The notes: generated by a model not told the origin, from the sequence alone. 64,000 nt of DNA from Verticiella sediminum (GCF_007558815.1 NZ_VLTJ01000039.1:310001-374000); one strand, 5' to 3'; shown: positions 8,574 to 18,890, numbered from the stretch's first letter. Program-made: numbers and translations.

Positions 8574-10469
8574 TCAGGCCGGCGCCGTGGCGCTGTTGCC
8601 CGAGGGCGTGACACCGCCGGCGGGCGGCTGCGCCGTCGAGTCGGAACTGTCCGACGGCGGGCTGGGCGGACGCGGGTCGCGGCCGGCCATGATGTCGTTG
8701 ATCTGGTCGGCATCGATGGTTTCCCATTCGAGCAGGGCGCGGGTCATGGCCTCGACCTTGTCGCGGTGCGTCTCGAGGATGTCGCGGGCGACGGCGTACT
8801 GCTCGTCGATGATGCGACGCACCTCGGCATCGACCTTCTGCATGGTGGCTTCCGACACATGCGTGGTCTTGGTGACGCTGCGGCCCAGGAACACCTCGCC
8901 TTCGTTGTCCGCATAGACCATGGGGCCCAGCGAGTCGGTCATGCCATAGCGCATGACGATGTCGCGCGCGATCTGCGTGGCCCGTTCGAAGTCGTTCGAG
9001 GCGCCGGTGGTCATCTGGTCCATGAAGATCTCTTCGGCGATGCGGCCACCGAAGAGCACGGCGATGGTGTTGAGCAGGCGGCCCTTGTCCATGCTGTAGC
9101 GATCGCCCTCGGGCAACTGCATGGTCACGCCCAGCGCGCGGCCGCGCGGGATGATCGTGACCTTGTGCACGGGGTCGGTCTTGGGCAGCATCTTGGCGAC
9201 CACCGCGTGGCCCGACTCGTGGTACGCGGTGTTGCGGCGTTCCTCCTCGGGCATCACCATGGAACGGCGCTCCGCGCCCATGATGATCTTGTCCTTGGCC
9301 TTCTCGAAGTCGGACATGTCGACCATGCGGCCGCTGCGGCGCGCGGCGAACAGGGCGGCCTCGTTGACCAGGTTGGCGAGATCGGCGCCCGAGAAGCCCG
9401 GGGTGCCGCGCGCCAGCACGCTGGCGTCGACGTTCGGCGCCACCGGCACCTTGCGCATGTGCACCTTGAGGATCTGCGCGCGGCCGCGGATGTCCGGCAG
9501 CGGCACCACGACCTGGCGGTCGAAACGACCGGGACGCAGCAGGGCAGGGTCGAGCACGTCCGGACGGTTGGTCGCGGCGATCACGATGATGCCCTGGGTG
9601 GTTTCGAAACCATCCATCTCGACCAGCATCTGGTTCAGGGTCTGCTCGCGCTCGTCGTTGCCGCCGCCCAGGCCGGCGCCACGCTGGCGGCCGACCGCGT
9701 CGATTTCATCGATGAACAGGATGCAGGGCGCGTGCTTCTTGGCGGTCTCGAACATGTCGCGCACACGGGACGCGCCCACGCCGACGAACATTTCCACGAA
9801 ATCGGAACCCGAGATGCTGAAGAAGGGCACCTTGGCCTCGCCGGCGATCGCCTTGGCGAGCAGCGTCTTGCCGGTACCGGGCGAGCCCACCATCAGCACG
9901 CCGCGCGGAATGCGCCCGCCGAGCTTCTGAAACTTGGTCGGATCACGCAGGAAGTCGACCAGCTCCTGCACGTCTTCCTTGGCCTCGTCGCAGCCCGCGA
10001 CGTCGGCGAAGGTGATCACGTTGGTGCTCTCGTCGAGCAGGCGCGCGCGCGACTTGCCGAAGTTGAAGGCGCCACCGCGCCCGCCTCCCTGCATCTGGCG
10101 CATGAAGAAGATCCACACGCCGATCAGCAGCAGCATCGGGAACCAGGACACGAAGATGCTCATCAGCAGCGAGGGTTCCTCGCGCTGCTTGCCCGAGACC
10201 TGCACGCCGGACTTCATGAGATCGCTGACCATCCAGAGGTCGCCGGGCGCGGTGAGCGAGTACGGCCGGCCGGTCTGGGGCGTGACGTAGAGCGTGTCGC
10301 CCTGAATGTCGACGCTGCGCACGCGCCCGTCCTGGGCGTCCTGCATGAATTGCGTATAGGACACCGAATCGGTGGTCTGGCCGCGGCCTTCGAACTGCTT
10401 GAAGACCGTGAAAAGCACCAGTGCGATGACCATCCACACTGCCACTTTGGAGAAGGTATTGTTGTTCAA
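8574..10469 (-). CDS. ftsH: ATP-dependent zinc metalloprotease FtsH
   Basis: A 631-residue inner-membrane AAA+ protease that degrades misfolded membrane proteins and regulators such as LpxC in E. coli. Two membrane segments (about 5-23 and 102-122) flank a periplasmic domain. The AAA domain has Walker A GSPGTGKT at 195-202 and Walker B ILFIDEID at 250-257; the zinc site is HESGH at 417-421. The second Walker A residue is Ser rather than the usual Pro, which should be tolerated. The C-terminal 35 residues are a Pro/Ser-rich tail. It follows rlmE after 152 bases, the conserved pair. Confidence 0.97.
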   Translation of the reverse strand: MNNNTFSKVAVWMVIALVLFTVFKQFEGRGQTTDSVSYTQFMQDAQDGRVRSVDIQGDTLYVTPQTGRPYSLTAPGDLWMVSDLMKSGVQVSGKQREEPSLLMSIFVSWFPMLLLIGVWIFFMRQMQGGGRGGAFNFGKSRARLLDESTNVITFADVAGCDEAKEDVQELVDFLRDPTKFQKLGGRIPRGVLMVGSPGTGKTLLAKAIAGEAKVPFFSISGSDFVEMFVGVGASRVRDMFETAKKHAPCILFIDEIDAVGRQRGAGLGGGNDEREQTLNQMLVEMDGFETTQGIIVIAATNRPDVLDPALLRPGRFDRQVVVPLPDIRGRAQILKVHMRKVPVAPNVDASVLARGTPGFSGADLANLVNEAALFAARRSGRMVDMSDFEKAKDKIIMGAERRSMVMPEEERRNTAYHESGHAVVAKMLPKTDPVHKVTIIPRGRALGVTMQLPEGDRYSMDKGRLLNTIAVLFGGRIAEEIFMDQMTTGASNDFERATQIARDIVMRYGMTDSLGPMVYADNEGEVFLGRSVTKTTHVSEATMQKVDAEVRRIIDEQYAVARDILETHRDKVEAMTRALLEWETIDADQINDIMAGRDPRPPSPPSDSSDSTAQPPAGGVTPSGNSATAPA

Positions 10470-10621
10470 GCTCGATCTCCTGCTTGATGAACTCGCCGGA
10501 AATGCCGGGCAGGCCGGTTCGCGGCAGTGCGGCTGGTACGGTAGGGGAAACTCTGCATGGATCAGATCAGGGCCGCATGGGCAGGCGACTGCAAAAGGGA
10601 CTTGTATCCCGATTCTAACTC

Positions 10622-11287
10622 TTAGGCGCTGGCGTCCGCATGCGCGCGGGCAGCAGCTTTAAGACCCTTTGCAACCAGGAAAGTTTCGGCGGACTTGTCG
10701 CGCGACGCTTTCGGCTTGCGCTCGACGACGCGCTTGAAATTTTGTTTCATGTGCTGGACGATCTGCGAGAACCCGCTGCCGTGGAACGCCTTGACGATCA
10801 GGGCGCCTTCGGGCTTGAGGTGCGCGCATGCGAATTCGATGGCGAGTTCGCACACGTGCTGGATGCGGGCGGCGTCGGCCGCCCCTACGCCAGACAGGTT
10901 GGGGGCCATATCGGAAATTACAAGGTCCACCTCGGCGCCGTTCAGGCGTTCGTGCAGTTCGGCCAGCACCGCGTCATCGCGGAAATCGCCCTGGAAGAAT
11001 TCCACGCCGGCCACCGGCTCCATCGGCAGCAGATCGAGCGCGATGGCGCGCCCGCGCAACACGCCGCCGGGGCCGGCGAGCCGCTCGCGCACCACCTGCG
11101 ACCAACTGCCGGGCGCCGAGCCCAGGTCGACCACCACGTCGCCCGGCTTGAGCAGCTTCTCGGTGTCGAGGATCTCGGTCAGCTTGAATGCCGCGCGCGC
11201 GCGATACCCCTTCTGCTGGGCCAGCTTCACATAGGGGTCGTTCATGTGCTGGCGCAGCCAGTCTTTGGAAAAGCGGTTCTTAGCCAC
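10622..11287 (-). CDS. rlmE: 23S rRNA 2'-O-methyltransferase (U2552), RlmE/FtsJ
   Basis: A 221-residue SAM-dependent methyltransferase that methylates U2552 of 23S rRNA late in large-subunit assembly. The N-terminus reads (V)[19 protein letters not shown], typical of RlmE; the SAM motif is [13 protein letters not shown], and DMAPNLSG and the VKAFHGSGF segment carry the catalytic Asp and Lys. A GTG start is chosen because it aligns with the family N-terminus; a TTG 12 codons upstream would also be in frame. The gene is divergent from yhbY and upstream of ftsH. Confidence 0.94.
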   Translation of the reverse strand: MAKNRFSKDWLRQHMNDPYVKLAQQKGYRARAAFKLTEILDTEKLLKPGDVVVDLGSAPGSWSQVVRERLAGPGGVLRGRAIALDLLPMEPVAGVEFFQGDFRDDAVLAELHERLNGAEVDLVISDMAPNLSGVGAADAARIQHVCELAIEFACAHLKPEGALIVKAFHGSGFSQIVQHMKQNFKRVVERKPKASRDKSAETFLVAKGLKAAARAHADASA

Positions 11288-11334
11288 GTCTTGCTCTGTC
11301 GTTTTGGCCGTACTCTCGTACAATCCGGCCCATC

Positions 11335-11994
11335 ATGTCCACACTTACCATCGAATCCAAGCTGCGCAGCGCTCTGCGCGCAGCCGCCCACCCCCTGCGC
11401 CCGGTCGTCCAGATCGGCGACAAAGGGCTGTCCGACGCCGTCGTCAAGGAGATCGACCGCGCCCTCGCCGCGCATGGCCTGATCAAGGTCAGCGCGACCG
11501 GCGAGCGCGGCGAGCGCCAGGCCATGCTCGCGGATATCTGCGAGCGCCTCGGTTGCGCGCCCGTGCATCACCTGGGCAAGGTCCTCATCCTGTGGCGCCC
11601 CACCGAGGACGATCCCAGCGCACGCAAGCTGCTGGGCGACAAGCTGCCCATGCCGGCCTCCGCGCTCGGGGTGCAGCCGCGCAAGGCCGACGAGCCCTAC
11701 GTGCCCAAGAAACTGGCGGCCGAGGGACGCTCCGAGGCGCCGGTACGCCGCAAGCCGGCCAAGCCGGTGCGCGACGAGAGCAGCTTGTCGCCCCGCGAGC
11801 GCTACCTGGGCGCGGCGGGCCGCAAGAGCCCGGCGCGCAAGGCGGCAGGCAGCGGCACGGCCACGGCTCGCGGCAGCGCGCTTTCGCTGCGCGCCGGTGC
11901 GCGCGGCCCGCGTCCCGGTTCGGCGCCTCGCCCGGCCGCTGCCGGCAAGGCCCCGCGTACCGGGCCGGCCCGCCGCACGGCCAAGAAGGGCTGA
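11335..11994 (+). CDS. yhbY: YhbY-family CRM-domain RNA-binding protein with long basic tail
   Basis: Residues 1-100 form a CRM domain, with LRSALRAAAHPLRPVVQIGDKGLSDAV and the GVT-like turn in HGLIKVS, as in YhbY, which associates with pre-50S ribosomes in E. coli. The protein is 219 residues, about twice the usual 97, because of a C-terminal extension rich in Lys, Arg, Ala, Pro and Gly that looks disordered and RNA-binding. It lies between greA and rlmE, as in other proteobacteria, but on the opposite strand to both. Confidence 0.9.
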   Translation: MSTLTIESKLRSALRAAAHPLRPVVQIGDKGLSDAVVKEIDRALAAHGLIKVSATGERGERQAMLADICERLGCAPVHHLGKVLILWRPTEDDPSARKLLGDKLPMPASALGVQPRKADEPYVPKKLAAEGRSEAPVRRKPAKPVRDESSLSPRERYLGAAGRKSPARKAAGSGTATARGSALSLRAGARGPRPGSAPRPAAAGKAPRTGPARRTAKKG

Positions 11995-12025
11995 CCCGCC
12001 CCCGCAGCCTGGCCGCCGGGCAAAG

Positions 12026-12051
12026 AAAAAGGGTGCGCCGGGCGCACCCTT
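12026..12051 (-). terminator. Terminator after greA (may serve yhbY as well)
   Basis: A 9-bp stem (12029-12037 with 12043-12051) and 5-base loop sit between convergent yhbY and greA. Read on the minus strand it is followed by TTTTTCTTT, a good uridine tract for greA. The plus-strand T run is short, so termination of yhbY here would be weaker. Confidence 0.8.
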
Positions 12052-12073
12052 GTGCCACGGCGCGCGCTTGCCG

Positions 12074-12550
12074 TCAGATGTAGCGGACTTCCAGGATCGC
12101 GTATTCGCGCGGGCCCGACGGGGCCTGCACTTCGGCGACGTCGCCGGCGGACTTGCCGATCAGCGCGCGCGCGATCGGGCTGGACACCGAGATCAGGTTG
12201 GCGCGGATGTCGGCTTCGGTGTCGCCCACGACCTGGTACGTCACGGTTTCACCGGTTTCGAGATCTTCGAGATCCACCGTGGTGCCGAACACGACGCGGC
12301 CATCGGCCTCGAGCTGCGAGGGGTCTATGATCTGCGAGTTCGACAGCTTGGCCTCGAGCTCGCTGATGCGGCCTTCGATGAAGCCCTGCCGCTCCTTGGC
12401 AGCGTCGTACTCTGCATTCTCGGAAAGGTCGCCCTGGGCGCGGGCTTCCGAGATGGCGTTGATGACGGCGGGACGCTCCACGGTCTTCAGGCGATGCAGT
12501 TCTTCCTTCAAGCGCGCTGCGCCGCGGACGGTAAGAGGAATGGCAGCCAT
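12074..12550 (-). CDS. greA: Transcription elongation factor GreA
   Basis: At 158 residues it is exactly the E. coli GreA length. The N-terminal coiled-coil hairpin inserts into the RNA polymerase secondary channel and stimulates cleavage of backtracked RNA. The tip acidic residues are in [17 protein letters not shown], and the C-terminal FKBP-like domain includes [14 protein letters not shown]. The start is the ATG of [11 protein letters not shown]; the longer frame upstream is not conserved. The gene is divergent from hemC. Confidence 0.96.
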   Translation of the reverse strand: MAAIPLTVRGAARLKEELHRLKTVERPAVINAISEARAQGDLSENAEYDAAKERQGFIEGRISELEAKLSNSQIIDPSQLEADGRVVFGTTVDLEDLETGETVTYQVVGDTEADIRANLISVSSPIARALIGKSAGDVAEVQAPSGPREYAILEVRYI

Positions 12551-12747
12551 ATCGTGTCTCTTCCTGCGAATTCGAAAAAAGCAAAAACAAGCCCCGGCGC
12601 ACGAAGGGGCCGGGGCTGCGGATCTGGAAGCCCGCATTTTGGGCGAAAGACGGCAAACTTGCAAGGCGCCGCCGCTCGTGCGCGGTGCGTCCGCCGCTGG
12701 CCGCGCCTGTGGCACACTGCGGGCTGTTTTCGCCAGGTAAACCCCCC

Positions 12748-13719
12748 ATGTCAGACCCATCCTACGCGCCTACACGTCTCGTCATCGCCACGCGCGAAAG
12801 CCGGCTCGCGCTGTGGCAGGCGCAGCACGTGCGCGAACGCCTGCGCGCGCTGTACCCGGACTGCCGCGTCAAACTGCTCGGCATGACCACGCGCGGCGAC
12901 CGCATCCTCGACCGTACCTTGTCCAAGGTGGGGGGCAAGGGGCTGTTCGTCAAGGAGCTGGAGACTGCGCTGCTGGACGGGCGGGCCGACCTGGCCGTGC
13001 ATTCGCTCAAGGACGTGCCGATGCAACTGGGCGCCGAGTTCGAGCTTGCCTGCGTGCTGCAGCGCGAGGACCCGCGCGATGCCTTCGTGTCGAACCGCTA
13101 CCCGGGGCTGTCGGCCCTGCCGCCGGGTGCCGTGGTCGGCACCTCCAGCCTGCGCCGCGAGGCCCAGATCCGCGAGCGCCATCCCCATCTGCGCGTGCGC
13201 GCGCTGCGCGGCAATCTCGACACTCGGCTCGCCAAGCTCGACCGTGGCGACTACGACGCCATCGTGCTGGCCGCCTCCGGCCTGATGCGCCTGGGCATGG
13301 CCGAGCGCATCCGTGCCTGCCTCGACAGCGATGAGGTGCTGCCGGCGGCAGGGCAGGGCGCGCTGGGCATCGAGATTCGCGCCGGGCGGCCCGAACTCGC
13401 TGCCTGGCTCGCACCCCTGGCCGACGCGGACACCACGGCCTGTACGTCGGCCGAGCGCGCCGTTTCACGCACGCTGGGCGGTTCGTGCCAGGTGCCACTG
13501 GGCGCCTATGCCCAACGCGAGGGCGATACGCTGCGCCTGCGCGCGCTGGTGGCGAGCCCGGACGGGCAGCGCGTGCTGCGCGAATCCGCCGCGGCGCCGC
13601 TGGGCGAGGCGCACGCGCTGGGCGTGCGGGTAGCCCAGGCGTTGCTCGCTGCCGGTGCCGAGGGGCTGCTGCGCGATCTGGAACGCCTGGTGGATTCCGA
13701 TTCGGTCCAGGCGCCATGA
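12748..13719 (+). CDS. hemC: Porphobilinogen deaminase (hydroxymethylbilane synthase)
   Basis: A 323-residue enzyme that polymerises four porphobilinogen units into hydroxymethylbilane. Visible motifs are [13 protein letters not shown] at the N-terminus, HSLKDVP, GTSSLRR, and [10 protein letters not shown], where Cys247 should carry the dipyrromethane cofactor. Its TGA overlaps the hemD ATG, indicating translational coupling. First gene of a hemC-hemD-hemX-hemY run. Confidence 0.96.
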   Translation: MSDPSYAPTRLVIATRESRLALWQAQHVRERLRALYPDCRVKLLGMTTRGDRILDRTLSKVGGKGLFVKELETALLDGRADLAVHSLKDVPMQLGAEFELACVLQREDPRDAFVSNRYPGLSALPPGAVVGTSSLRREAQIRERHPHLRVRALRGNLDTRLAKLDRGDYDAIVLAASGLMRLGMAERIRACLDSDEVLPAAGQGALGIEIRAGRPELAAWLAPLADADTTACTSAERAVSRTLGGSCQVPLGAYAQREGDTLRLRALVASPDGQRVLRESAAAPLGEAHALGVRVAQALLAAGAEGLLRDLERLVDSDSVQAP

Positions 13720-14585
13720 CTCGCCCTGGCGACGCGGCGGCCGCGACCGAATGGTCGGCCGTGCTCACCCGCCCGGCCGGTCAGTCCGCCGAACTGGCCG
13801 CGCGTCTGCGCGCCCTGGGCTGGCGGGTGCATGACTGGCCGGCGCTGCTGCTGACCGGGCTGCCCGCCATCGACGTGCCGCAGCCGGGGGCGTTCGACCT
13901 GGTGATCTTCGTGAGCGGCAATGCCGCACGCTTCTACCTCGAGCAACTGGCCACGGCGCGTGGCACGCTGCGCGTGGGCTGGCCGGCGGACGTGGCGGTT
14001 GGCGCGGTCGGGCCATCGAGCGCAGGTGCCGTGCGCCGGCTGCTGGGCGATACCGTCGAACTGCTCGCACCGGCGCCCGACGCCCCGGTGTTCGATTCGG
14101 AGGCGCTGTGGGCGGTGCTCAGCCGCGGGCCGCTGCCGCGCGAAGTCCTGATCGTGCGGGGCGGCGAGGGGCGCGAGGGGCATGGCCGGCCCTGGCTGGC
14201 CGGGCGGCTGGCCGATGCCGGCGTGCGCGTCACGCTGTACGCCGCGTATCGCCGAGCTCCCGCCAGGTGGCCGGCATACCGATTGCGGCAGTTGCGAGCC
14301 TGGCGGGCAGCGGGGCGTCACCCGGTCTGGCACGTGTCGAGCCGCGAGGGTCTGGCGGCGATCCTCCAGCAGGTCGGCCCGGCCGACGCGGTCGCGGGCT
14401 GGACAGGCGGGCGGGTGGTCGTCGGCCACCCGCGGATCGCGGACGCGGTGGCTGCCGTGGCTCATAGTTGCGGGGTGGCGACACGCCGCTACGAAGGGCC
14501 CGGCGCAGCGCCCGAGTCCAGTGCCGTCGTGATACAAACAACTCTGCCGCACGACGACGCCGTGCTGGCAACCATCGTCAACTAG
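13716..14585 (+). CDS. hemD: Uroporphyrinogen-III synthase
   Basis: A 289-residue protein that cyclises hydroxymethylbilane with inversion of ring D. The family is poorly conserved; the supporting features are the early [46 protein letters not shown] and HVSSREGL, with the two-lobed arrangement. Position directly after hemC, overlapping by four bases, makes the assignment secure. A 24-base segment near the N-terminus is Ala-rich and not conserved. Confidence 0.92.
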   Translation: MTRPGDAAAATEWSAVLTRPAGQSAELAARLRALGWRVHDWPALLLTGLPAIDVPQPGAFDLVIFVSGNAARFYLEQLATARGTLRVGWPADVAVGAVGPSSAGAVRRLLGDTVELLAPAPDAPVFDSEALWAVLSRGPLPREVLIVRGGEGREGHGRPWLAGRLADAGVRVTLYAAYRRAPARWPAYRLRQLRAWRAAGRHPVWHVSSREGLAAILQQVGPADAVAGWTGGRVVVGHPRIADAVAAVAHSCGVATRRYEGPGAAPESSAVVIQTTLPHDDAVLATIVN

Positions 14586-14594
14586 AATTCGCGC

Positions 14595-15923
14595 ATGAGC
14601 TCCTCCGAGAACGATAAAGACGTGCCTTCCGGTGACACGTCCTCCGCAGCCGTCCCGGCTTCCAGCACGGCCCGGGCTTCCCAGGCACATGCCGATGCCG
14701 CGGACACCACAGGGCCTCGCCCCGAGGAACGGCGCAGCACCCAGGGCCGCTGGCTCGCGGCCGCGCTGGTCATTGCCATCATCGTCATCGTCGCGCTGGC
14801 GGCGACGCTGCGCCACCAGCAGCAACAACTCGACAATTTCGGCCGCGAATCCACGCGGCGCCTGGATTCGGTGGTGGCCGCCGCCGAATCCGCCAAGAGC
14901 CAGGCCGCGCAGGCTGCCAGTCAGGCGAGCGTGCATGACGGCAGGCTCGCTGTCCTGGACGGCCGCCTCGCGCGCCTCGAAGAAGAGCAGCGCAACCTGG
15001 CGCAGTCGTACCGCGACCTGGTGAGCGGCAATGACGAAGCCATGCTGGTCGAAGTCGAACAAAGCCTGATGCTGGCCGCTGAGCAGTTGCAATGGGCCGG
15101 CCGGGTTCCGAGCGCCATCGCCGCGCTGCAAATGGCCGATGCCCGGCTCGCGCGCGCGGCGCGTCCTGCGTTCGTGCCGGCGCGCCAGGCCATCGGCCGC
15201 GACCTCGGCCGCCTGCAGGCGCTGCCTTCGGTCAACATGGCTGCGGTGTCGGCGCGCATCGAGCGCCTGATGCGCGAGGTCGACGGCGTGCCGCTGGCGG
15301 CCGTCGGCGCAGCCGCGATCGATCCGGTGGCGCAGGCCGCACAGCCTGACGCGCCAGCGCCGGGCGCCGACGAGCGCCTGCCGGCCGACACCCCGTGGTG
15401 GGAACGCGCCTGGGTGCCGGTGCGCGACTGGGCGCAGCGCACGCGCGAGGCCACTTACGCGGAGCTGCGCGAACTGGTGCACGTGCGCCGCATCGACAAT
15501 CCGGAAGCGCTGCTGCTGGCGCCGGAGCAGGCGGCCTGGCTGCGCACGAACGTCAAGCTGCGCCTGGCCGAAGCCCGCATCGCGCTGCTTTCGCGCGAGG
15601 GCGATCTCTGGCGGGCCGATCTGCAGGCCGCCGCGGATGCATTGAAGGGCTATGCCGACCAGGATGCCCCGCAGACGCAATCGCTGTCGCGCCAGTTGGC
15701 CGAGCTGAGCGAGATCGACCCCGCGCCGCGCCTGCCCGATCTGGGCGAGAGCCTGGCCGCTGTGCGCGCGCTGCTGTCGCAGAGCAGCCAGGAGGCATCC
15801 GAGCCGGCCGGCGCGTCGCGCTCGCCCGCCAACGGCGAGCAGCCCGACGGCGACGGGCCCGCCGAGCCTGCCGCGACGCCGCAGGCGCAGCCGCAGACGA
15901 CTGACCAGGCCAGCGGGGGTTGA
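14595..15923 (+). CDS. hemX: HemX-type membrane protein (uroporphyrinogen-III C-methyltransferase-annotated family)
   Basis: A 442-residue protein with a cytoplasmic Ser/Ala-rich N-terminus, one membrane helix at about residues 52-74, then a Gln/Ala-rich coiled coil (about 78-140) and a periplasmic domain containing LVSGNDEAMLVEVEQSL. This is the HemX family found between hemD and hemY in beta- and gammaproteobacteria. It is often annotated as a methyltransferase but lacks SAM-binding motifs; its biochemical role is not settled. The low-complexity C-terminal tail is Ser/Ala/Gln-rich. Confidence 0.9.
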   Translation: MSSSENDKDVPSGDTSSAAVPASSTARASQAHADAADTTGPRPEERRSTQGRWLAAALVIAIIVIVALAATLRHQQQQLDNFGRESTRRLDSVVAAAESAKSQAAQAASQASVHDGRLAVLDGRLARLEEEQRNLAQSYRDLVSGNDEAMLVEVEQSLMLAAEQLQWAGRVPSAIAALQMADARLARAARPAFVPARQAIGRDLGRLQALPSVNMAAVSARIERLMREVDGVPLAAVGAAAIDPVAQAAQPDAPAPGADERLPADTPWWERAWVPVRDWAQRTREATYAELRELVHVRRIDNPEALLLAPEQAAWLRTNVKLRLAEARIALLSREGDLWRADLQAAADALKGYADQDAPQTQSLSRQLAELSEIDPAPRLPDLGESLAAVRALLSQSSQEASEPAGASRSPANGEQPDGDGPAEPAATPQAQPQTTDQASGG

Positions 15924-15925
15924 AC

Positions 15926-17392
15926 ATGCGCACCTGGGTATGGACCCTACTGCTACTGGGCATCGCCGTAGCACTCGCGGTGTTCGCCCGCGAACACGCG
16001 GGCAACATGGTCATCGTCGCGCCGCCGTATCGCATCGAGACCAGCCTGGCGTTCGCCGTCACGACGCTGGTCGTGCTGTTCTTCGTCATCTACGCGCTGT
16101 TGCGCCTGGCCGGCTGGACGCTGGGCGTCGGCGCGCGCATGCGCGCCTGGCGCGAGCAGCGCGAGCTCGTGCGCGAGCACGAGCGGCTGGAGCTGGGCTG
16201 GGTCAATCTGCTGCAAGGGCATTACGTCAAGGCGGAGCAGGGCTTCGATCAGGTGGCCGCGGTGACGCGCGCCACCGAGCGCCGGGTGCTTGCCCGCCTG
16301 TCGTCGGCGCGCGCGGCGCATGCCATGAAACAGTACGCACGCGCCGACGCCGCGCTGGCCGCCGCCAACACGGCGGCCAAGGACCAGCCGACGCTGGCCC
16401 TGGCGGCAGCCTGCACCAGCGCCGACATCCTGCTTGCCCAGGGGCGCCCGGCAGAAGCGCTGGCCGTGCTCGAGCCGGTACGCCAGGGCGGCGCCCGGCA
16501 CGTGCACGTGCAGCGACTGCTCCTGCGCATCTATCTCGCCTTGCCCGACTGGTCCGAGGCCCTGCGCCTGGCGCGCGGGCTGGCGCGACACCAGGCGGCC
16601 GACATGGATCTGGGCCCGACCATCGAGCTGGCGGCGGCGAGCGGCCTGCGCACGGCGTCCGACGAGGCCGCGCGCCGCACCTTCTGGAAGTCGCTCAAGG
16701 CCAGCGAGCGCACCATGCCCGAGGTGGCGCTGGCCGCGGCCGACGTGTTCGCCGACGATGCGCCCATGGTGCGCAAGGTGCTGCAGGAGGCGCTGGATCG
16801 CCAACTCGATGCCCGCCTGCTGACCGCCTATTCGCAGTGCAGCGTGGACGAGGCGCGCATACGCCTGGAGCGCGCCGAAGGCTGGCTCAAGCAGCATCCC
16901 CAGCATGCGGAGCTGTTGCGCGTATTGGGCAGCCTGTGCCTGCGCCGGCAGCTCTGGGGCCCGGCAACCACTTATCTGCAGCGCAGCCTGCAGTTTCGCG
17001 ACGACCCGCGCACCCATGCGCTGCTGGGCAGTCTCTACGATCGGTTGGACCAGCCCGAGGCCGCCACCCGGCATTGGCGTCTGGCCACGGCGGCCGTGGT
17101 CGGCCTGACCGTGCTCGACCGCGACGGTGCGCTGCCCGCCGCCGACACGCTCGGCGATCCGGCGCGCCTGTCGGCCGAAACCTTCGATCTGGACGAACCG
17201 GTCGAGCCCGAGGCCGTGGCGCCCCCGCCGGCGGCGATCGCCGCTCCCGAGGCGCTCGATGACTACGAGGTCGGCGCAGCGGATGCGCCGCCTCGCCTGG
17301 GAGATCTGGAGGACGCACCGCTGCCCGGCGGCCCCGCCGGCGGCATGACGGACGAACCTGATGCCCCGGGGCCAGGCCAAGGCGCGCGATAA
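15926..17392 (+). CDS. hemY: HemY-type TPR membrane protein
   Basis: A 488-residue protein with two N-terminal membrane helices (about 3-18 and 36-62) followed by tetratricopeptide-type helical repeats, for example LGWVNLLQGHYVKAEQGF and LRVLGSLCLRRQLWGPA. It belongs to the proteobacterial HemY family, not the protoporphyrinogen oxidase of the same name. The ATG two bases after the hemX stop is preferred to a TTG that overlaps that stop. The last 80 residues are acidic and Pro/Ala-rich. A function in haem synthesis is inferred from context. Confidence 0.9.
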   Translation: MRTWVWTLLLLGIAVALAVFAREHAGNMVIVAPPYRIETSLAFAVTTLVVLFFVIYALLRLAGWTLGVGARMRAWREQRELVREHERLELGWVNLLQGHYVKAEQGFDQVAAVTRATERRVLARLSSARAAHAMKQYARADAALAAANTAAKDQPTLALAAACTSADILLAQGRPAEALAVLEPVRQGGARHVHVQRLLLRIYLALPDWSEALRLARGLARHQAADMDLGPTIELAAASGLRTASDEAARRTFWKSLKASERTMPEVALAAADVFADDAPMVRKVLQEALDRQLDARLLTAYSQCSVDEARIRLERAEGWLKQHPQHAELLRVLGSLCLRRQLWGPATTYLQRSLQFRDDPRTHALLGSLYDRLDQPEAATRHWRLATAAVVGLTVLDRDGALPAADTLGDPARLSAETFDLDEPVEPEAVAPPPAAIAAPEALDDYEVGAADAPPRLGDLEDAPLPGGPAGGMTDEPDAPGPGQGAR

Positions 17393-17428
17393 TTCGAGTT
17401 TTCTCTCCATTCAAAGCAAGGAATAGCT

Positions 17429-17965
17429 ATGGGCCTGACTTCCGTGCCCGCGGGCGACAAGCTCCCGGATGAATTCAATGTCGTCATCGAAATCCCGATG
17501 ACCGCCGACCCCGTCAAGTACGAGGTCGACAAGGACACCGGTACGCTGCATGTCGACCGTTTCATGACCACCGCCATGCACTATCCGTGCAACTACGGCT
17601 ACGTACCGGCCACGCTGTCCGACGATGGCGACCCGGTCGACGTGCTGGTCATGGCGCCGTTCCCCGTCGTGCCGGGCGCCGTCGTGCGCTGCCGCGCGAT
17701 CGGTGTGCTGGAGATGGAAGACGAGGCGGGCGGCGACGCCAAGGTCCTCGCCGTGCCCGTGGCCAAGCTACTGCCCAACTACGCCCACATCCAGACCATC
17801 GAGGACGTGCCCGAGATCGACCGCGCCCGCATCCAGCATTTCTTCGAGCACTACAAGGATCTCGAGAAGGGCAAGTGGGTGAAGGTGAAGGGTTGGGCCG
17901 GCCCGCAGGCCGCGCGCGCCGAGATCGTTTCGAGCGCCAAGCGCTACCAGGACGGCGCGAAGTAA
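17429..17965 (+). CDS. ppa: Inorganic pyrophosphatase (family I)
   Basis: A 178-residue soluble enzyme that hydrolyses pyrophosphate, driving biosynthetic reactions. The signature D-[SGDN]-D-[PE]-[LIVMF]-D appears as [10 protein letters not shown], and the active-site Glu, Lys and Tyr residues are in [20 protein letters not shown] and [13 protein letters not shown]. Length matches bacterial family I enzymes. It is 36 bases downstream of hemY. Confidence 0.97.
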   Translation: MGLTSVPAGDKLPDEFNVVIEIPMTADPVKYEVDKDTGTLHVDRFMTTAMHYPCNYGYVPATLSDDGDPVDVLVMAPFPVVPGAVVRCRAIGVLEMEDEAGGDAKVLAVPVAKLLPNYAHIQTIEDVPEIDRARIQHFFEHYKDLEKGKWVKVKGWAGPQAARAEIVSSAKRYQDGAK

Positions 17966-18094
17966 GCGTTCTGTCGCCCTGGCGATTTTTCCTTCCCGGG
18001 CGGCCTGGCTGTCCGGCTCACTGTGGTGGCGAGCAAGCTCCGCCTTCAGGCGGAAGTGACTCACTTTCGACTCTACCTTTTCGAGGAGCAGGAC

Positions 18095-18229
18095 ATGAAG
18101 AAAGCTTGGTTGGCAATGATGGTGTGCATGAGCGCGCTTGTCGCGGGCTGCAATACGATGGAAGGTGCTGGCAAGGACATCCAGGCGGGTGGACAGGCGA
18201 TCGAGAACAGCGCCGAGCGAGCGAAGTAA
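18095..18229 (+). CDS. Entericidin-like small lipoprotein
   Basis: A 44-residue lipoprotein: positively charged start, hydrophobic segment and the lipobox VAGC at about residues 16-19. After it comes NTMEGAGKDIQAGGQAIENSAERAK, the pattern of the entericidin A/B family. In E. coli the pair acts as an antidote/toxin lipoprotein system; here only one gene is present, so the role is open. AGGAG at 18084-18088 is well placed before the ATG. Confidence 0.9.
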   Translation: MKKAWLAMMVCMSALVAGCNTMEGAGKDIQAGGQAIENSAERAK

Positions 18230-18276
18230 GCCGGGCACCGCGCCTGGTCCGTCGTGGCCTTCCTTGCCCGGCGCGC

Positions 18277-18312
18277 AAAAAAAAGGAGGCCGGAAGAATA
18301 CCGGCCTCCTTT
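18277..18312. terminator. Bidirectional terminator between entericidin gene and peroxiredoxin gene
   Basis: A perfect 12-bp stem (18282-18293 with 18301-18312) with a 7-base loop. On the minus strand it is followed by eight T residues (18277-18284 in reverse), serving the peroxiredoxin gene. On the plus strand the T run is only three to four bases but may still serve the small lipoprotein gene. Confidence 0.85.
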
Positions 18313-18341
18313 GTGCTGCCCGCTGCGGCGGGGGTTGGGCG

Positions 18342-18890
18342 TCAGAGCGTCGCGCCGCCCACCGGACGGCCGGCCGGGCAGGGCTCGCCGGTCAACAAGG
18401 CGTCGAGCAGACGCAGGGTCTCTTCGGGATTGCGGCCGACCATGCTGTTGGTGGCCGAGATGTGCTGGATCACGTTGTCGTGGTCCACGATCACAGTCAC
18501 ACGCATCGGCGCGCCGCTGGTGCGCTCGCGGATGCCGAGCTGATCGATGAGATCGCCGGCCACGTCGGCGAACTGGTAATGGTTCAGGCGCGAGAGATCG
18601 GCGTGCTCCCGGCGCCAGCCCAGCTTGACGTACTCGTTGTCGGCCGAGCCGCCCATGAGGACGGCATCGCGCGCTTCGAACTCGGGCGCGAGCCGGGCGT
18701 ATCCGATGATCTCGGTGGAGCAGAGGTCGGAAAAGTCCTTCGCGTAGAAATAGATCACTTTCCACTTGCCGGGAAACGAGCTCTCGGTGATCGCCTCGAA
18801 CGCGCTGATGCCGTTTTCTTCCGGCAAGTTGAATCCCGGCTTCACGCCCAGTACGCGGAAGGGGTCGAGCTTGTCGCCTACGGTTTTCAT
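18342..18890 (-). CDS. Peroxiredoxin, 2-Cys AhpC/TSA type
   Basis: A 182-residue thiol peroxidase. The peroxidatic Cys57 lies in KDFSDLCSTE and keeps a Ser three residues before it, as peroxiredoxins require; the usual AhpC context is DFTFVCPTE, so the residues next to Cys57 (Asp-Leu, and Ser in place of Pro) are atypical. A second cysteine, Cys171 in GEPCPAG near the C-terminus, fits the resolving position. It would reduce H2O2 and organic peroxides. The start overlaps the risS stop by four bases, so it may be cotranscribed with the two-component genes. Confidence 0.87.
   Translation of the reverse strand: MKTVGDKLDPFRVLGVKPGFNLPEENGISAFEAITESSFPGKWKVIYFYAKDFSDLCSTEIIGYARLAPEFEARDAVLMGGSADNEYVKLGWRREHADLSRLNHYQFADVAGDLIDQLGIRERTSGAPMRVTVIVDHDNVIQHISATNSMVGRNPEETLRLLDALLTGEPCPAGRPVGGATL

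Noticed and set aside
7614-10487. 957-codon open frame antisense to folP and ftsH
   Set aside because: Crosses two genes and a terminator; no start signal or recognisable domain.
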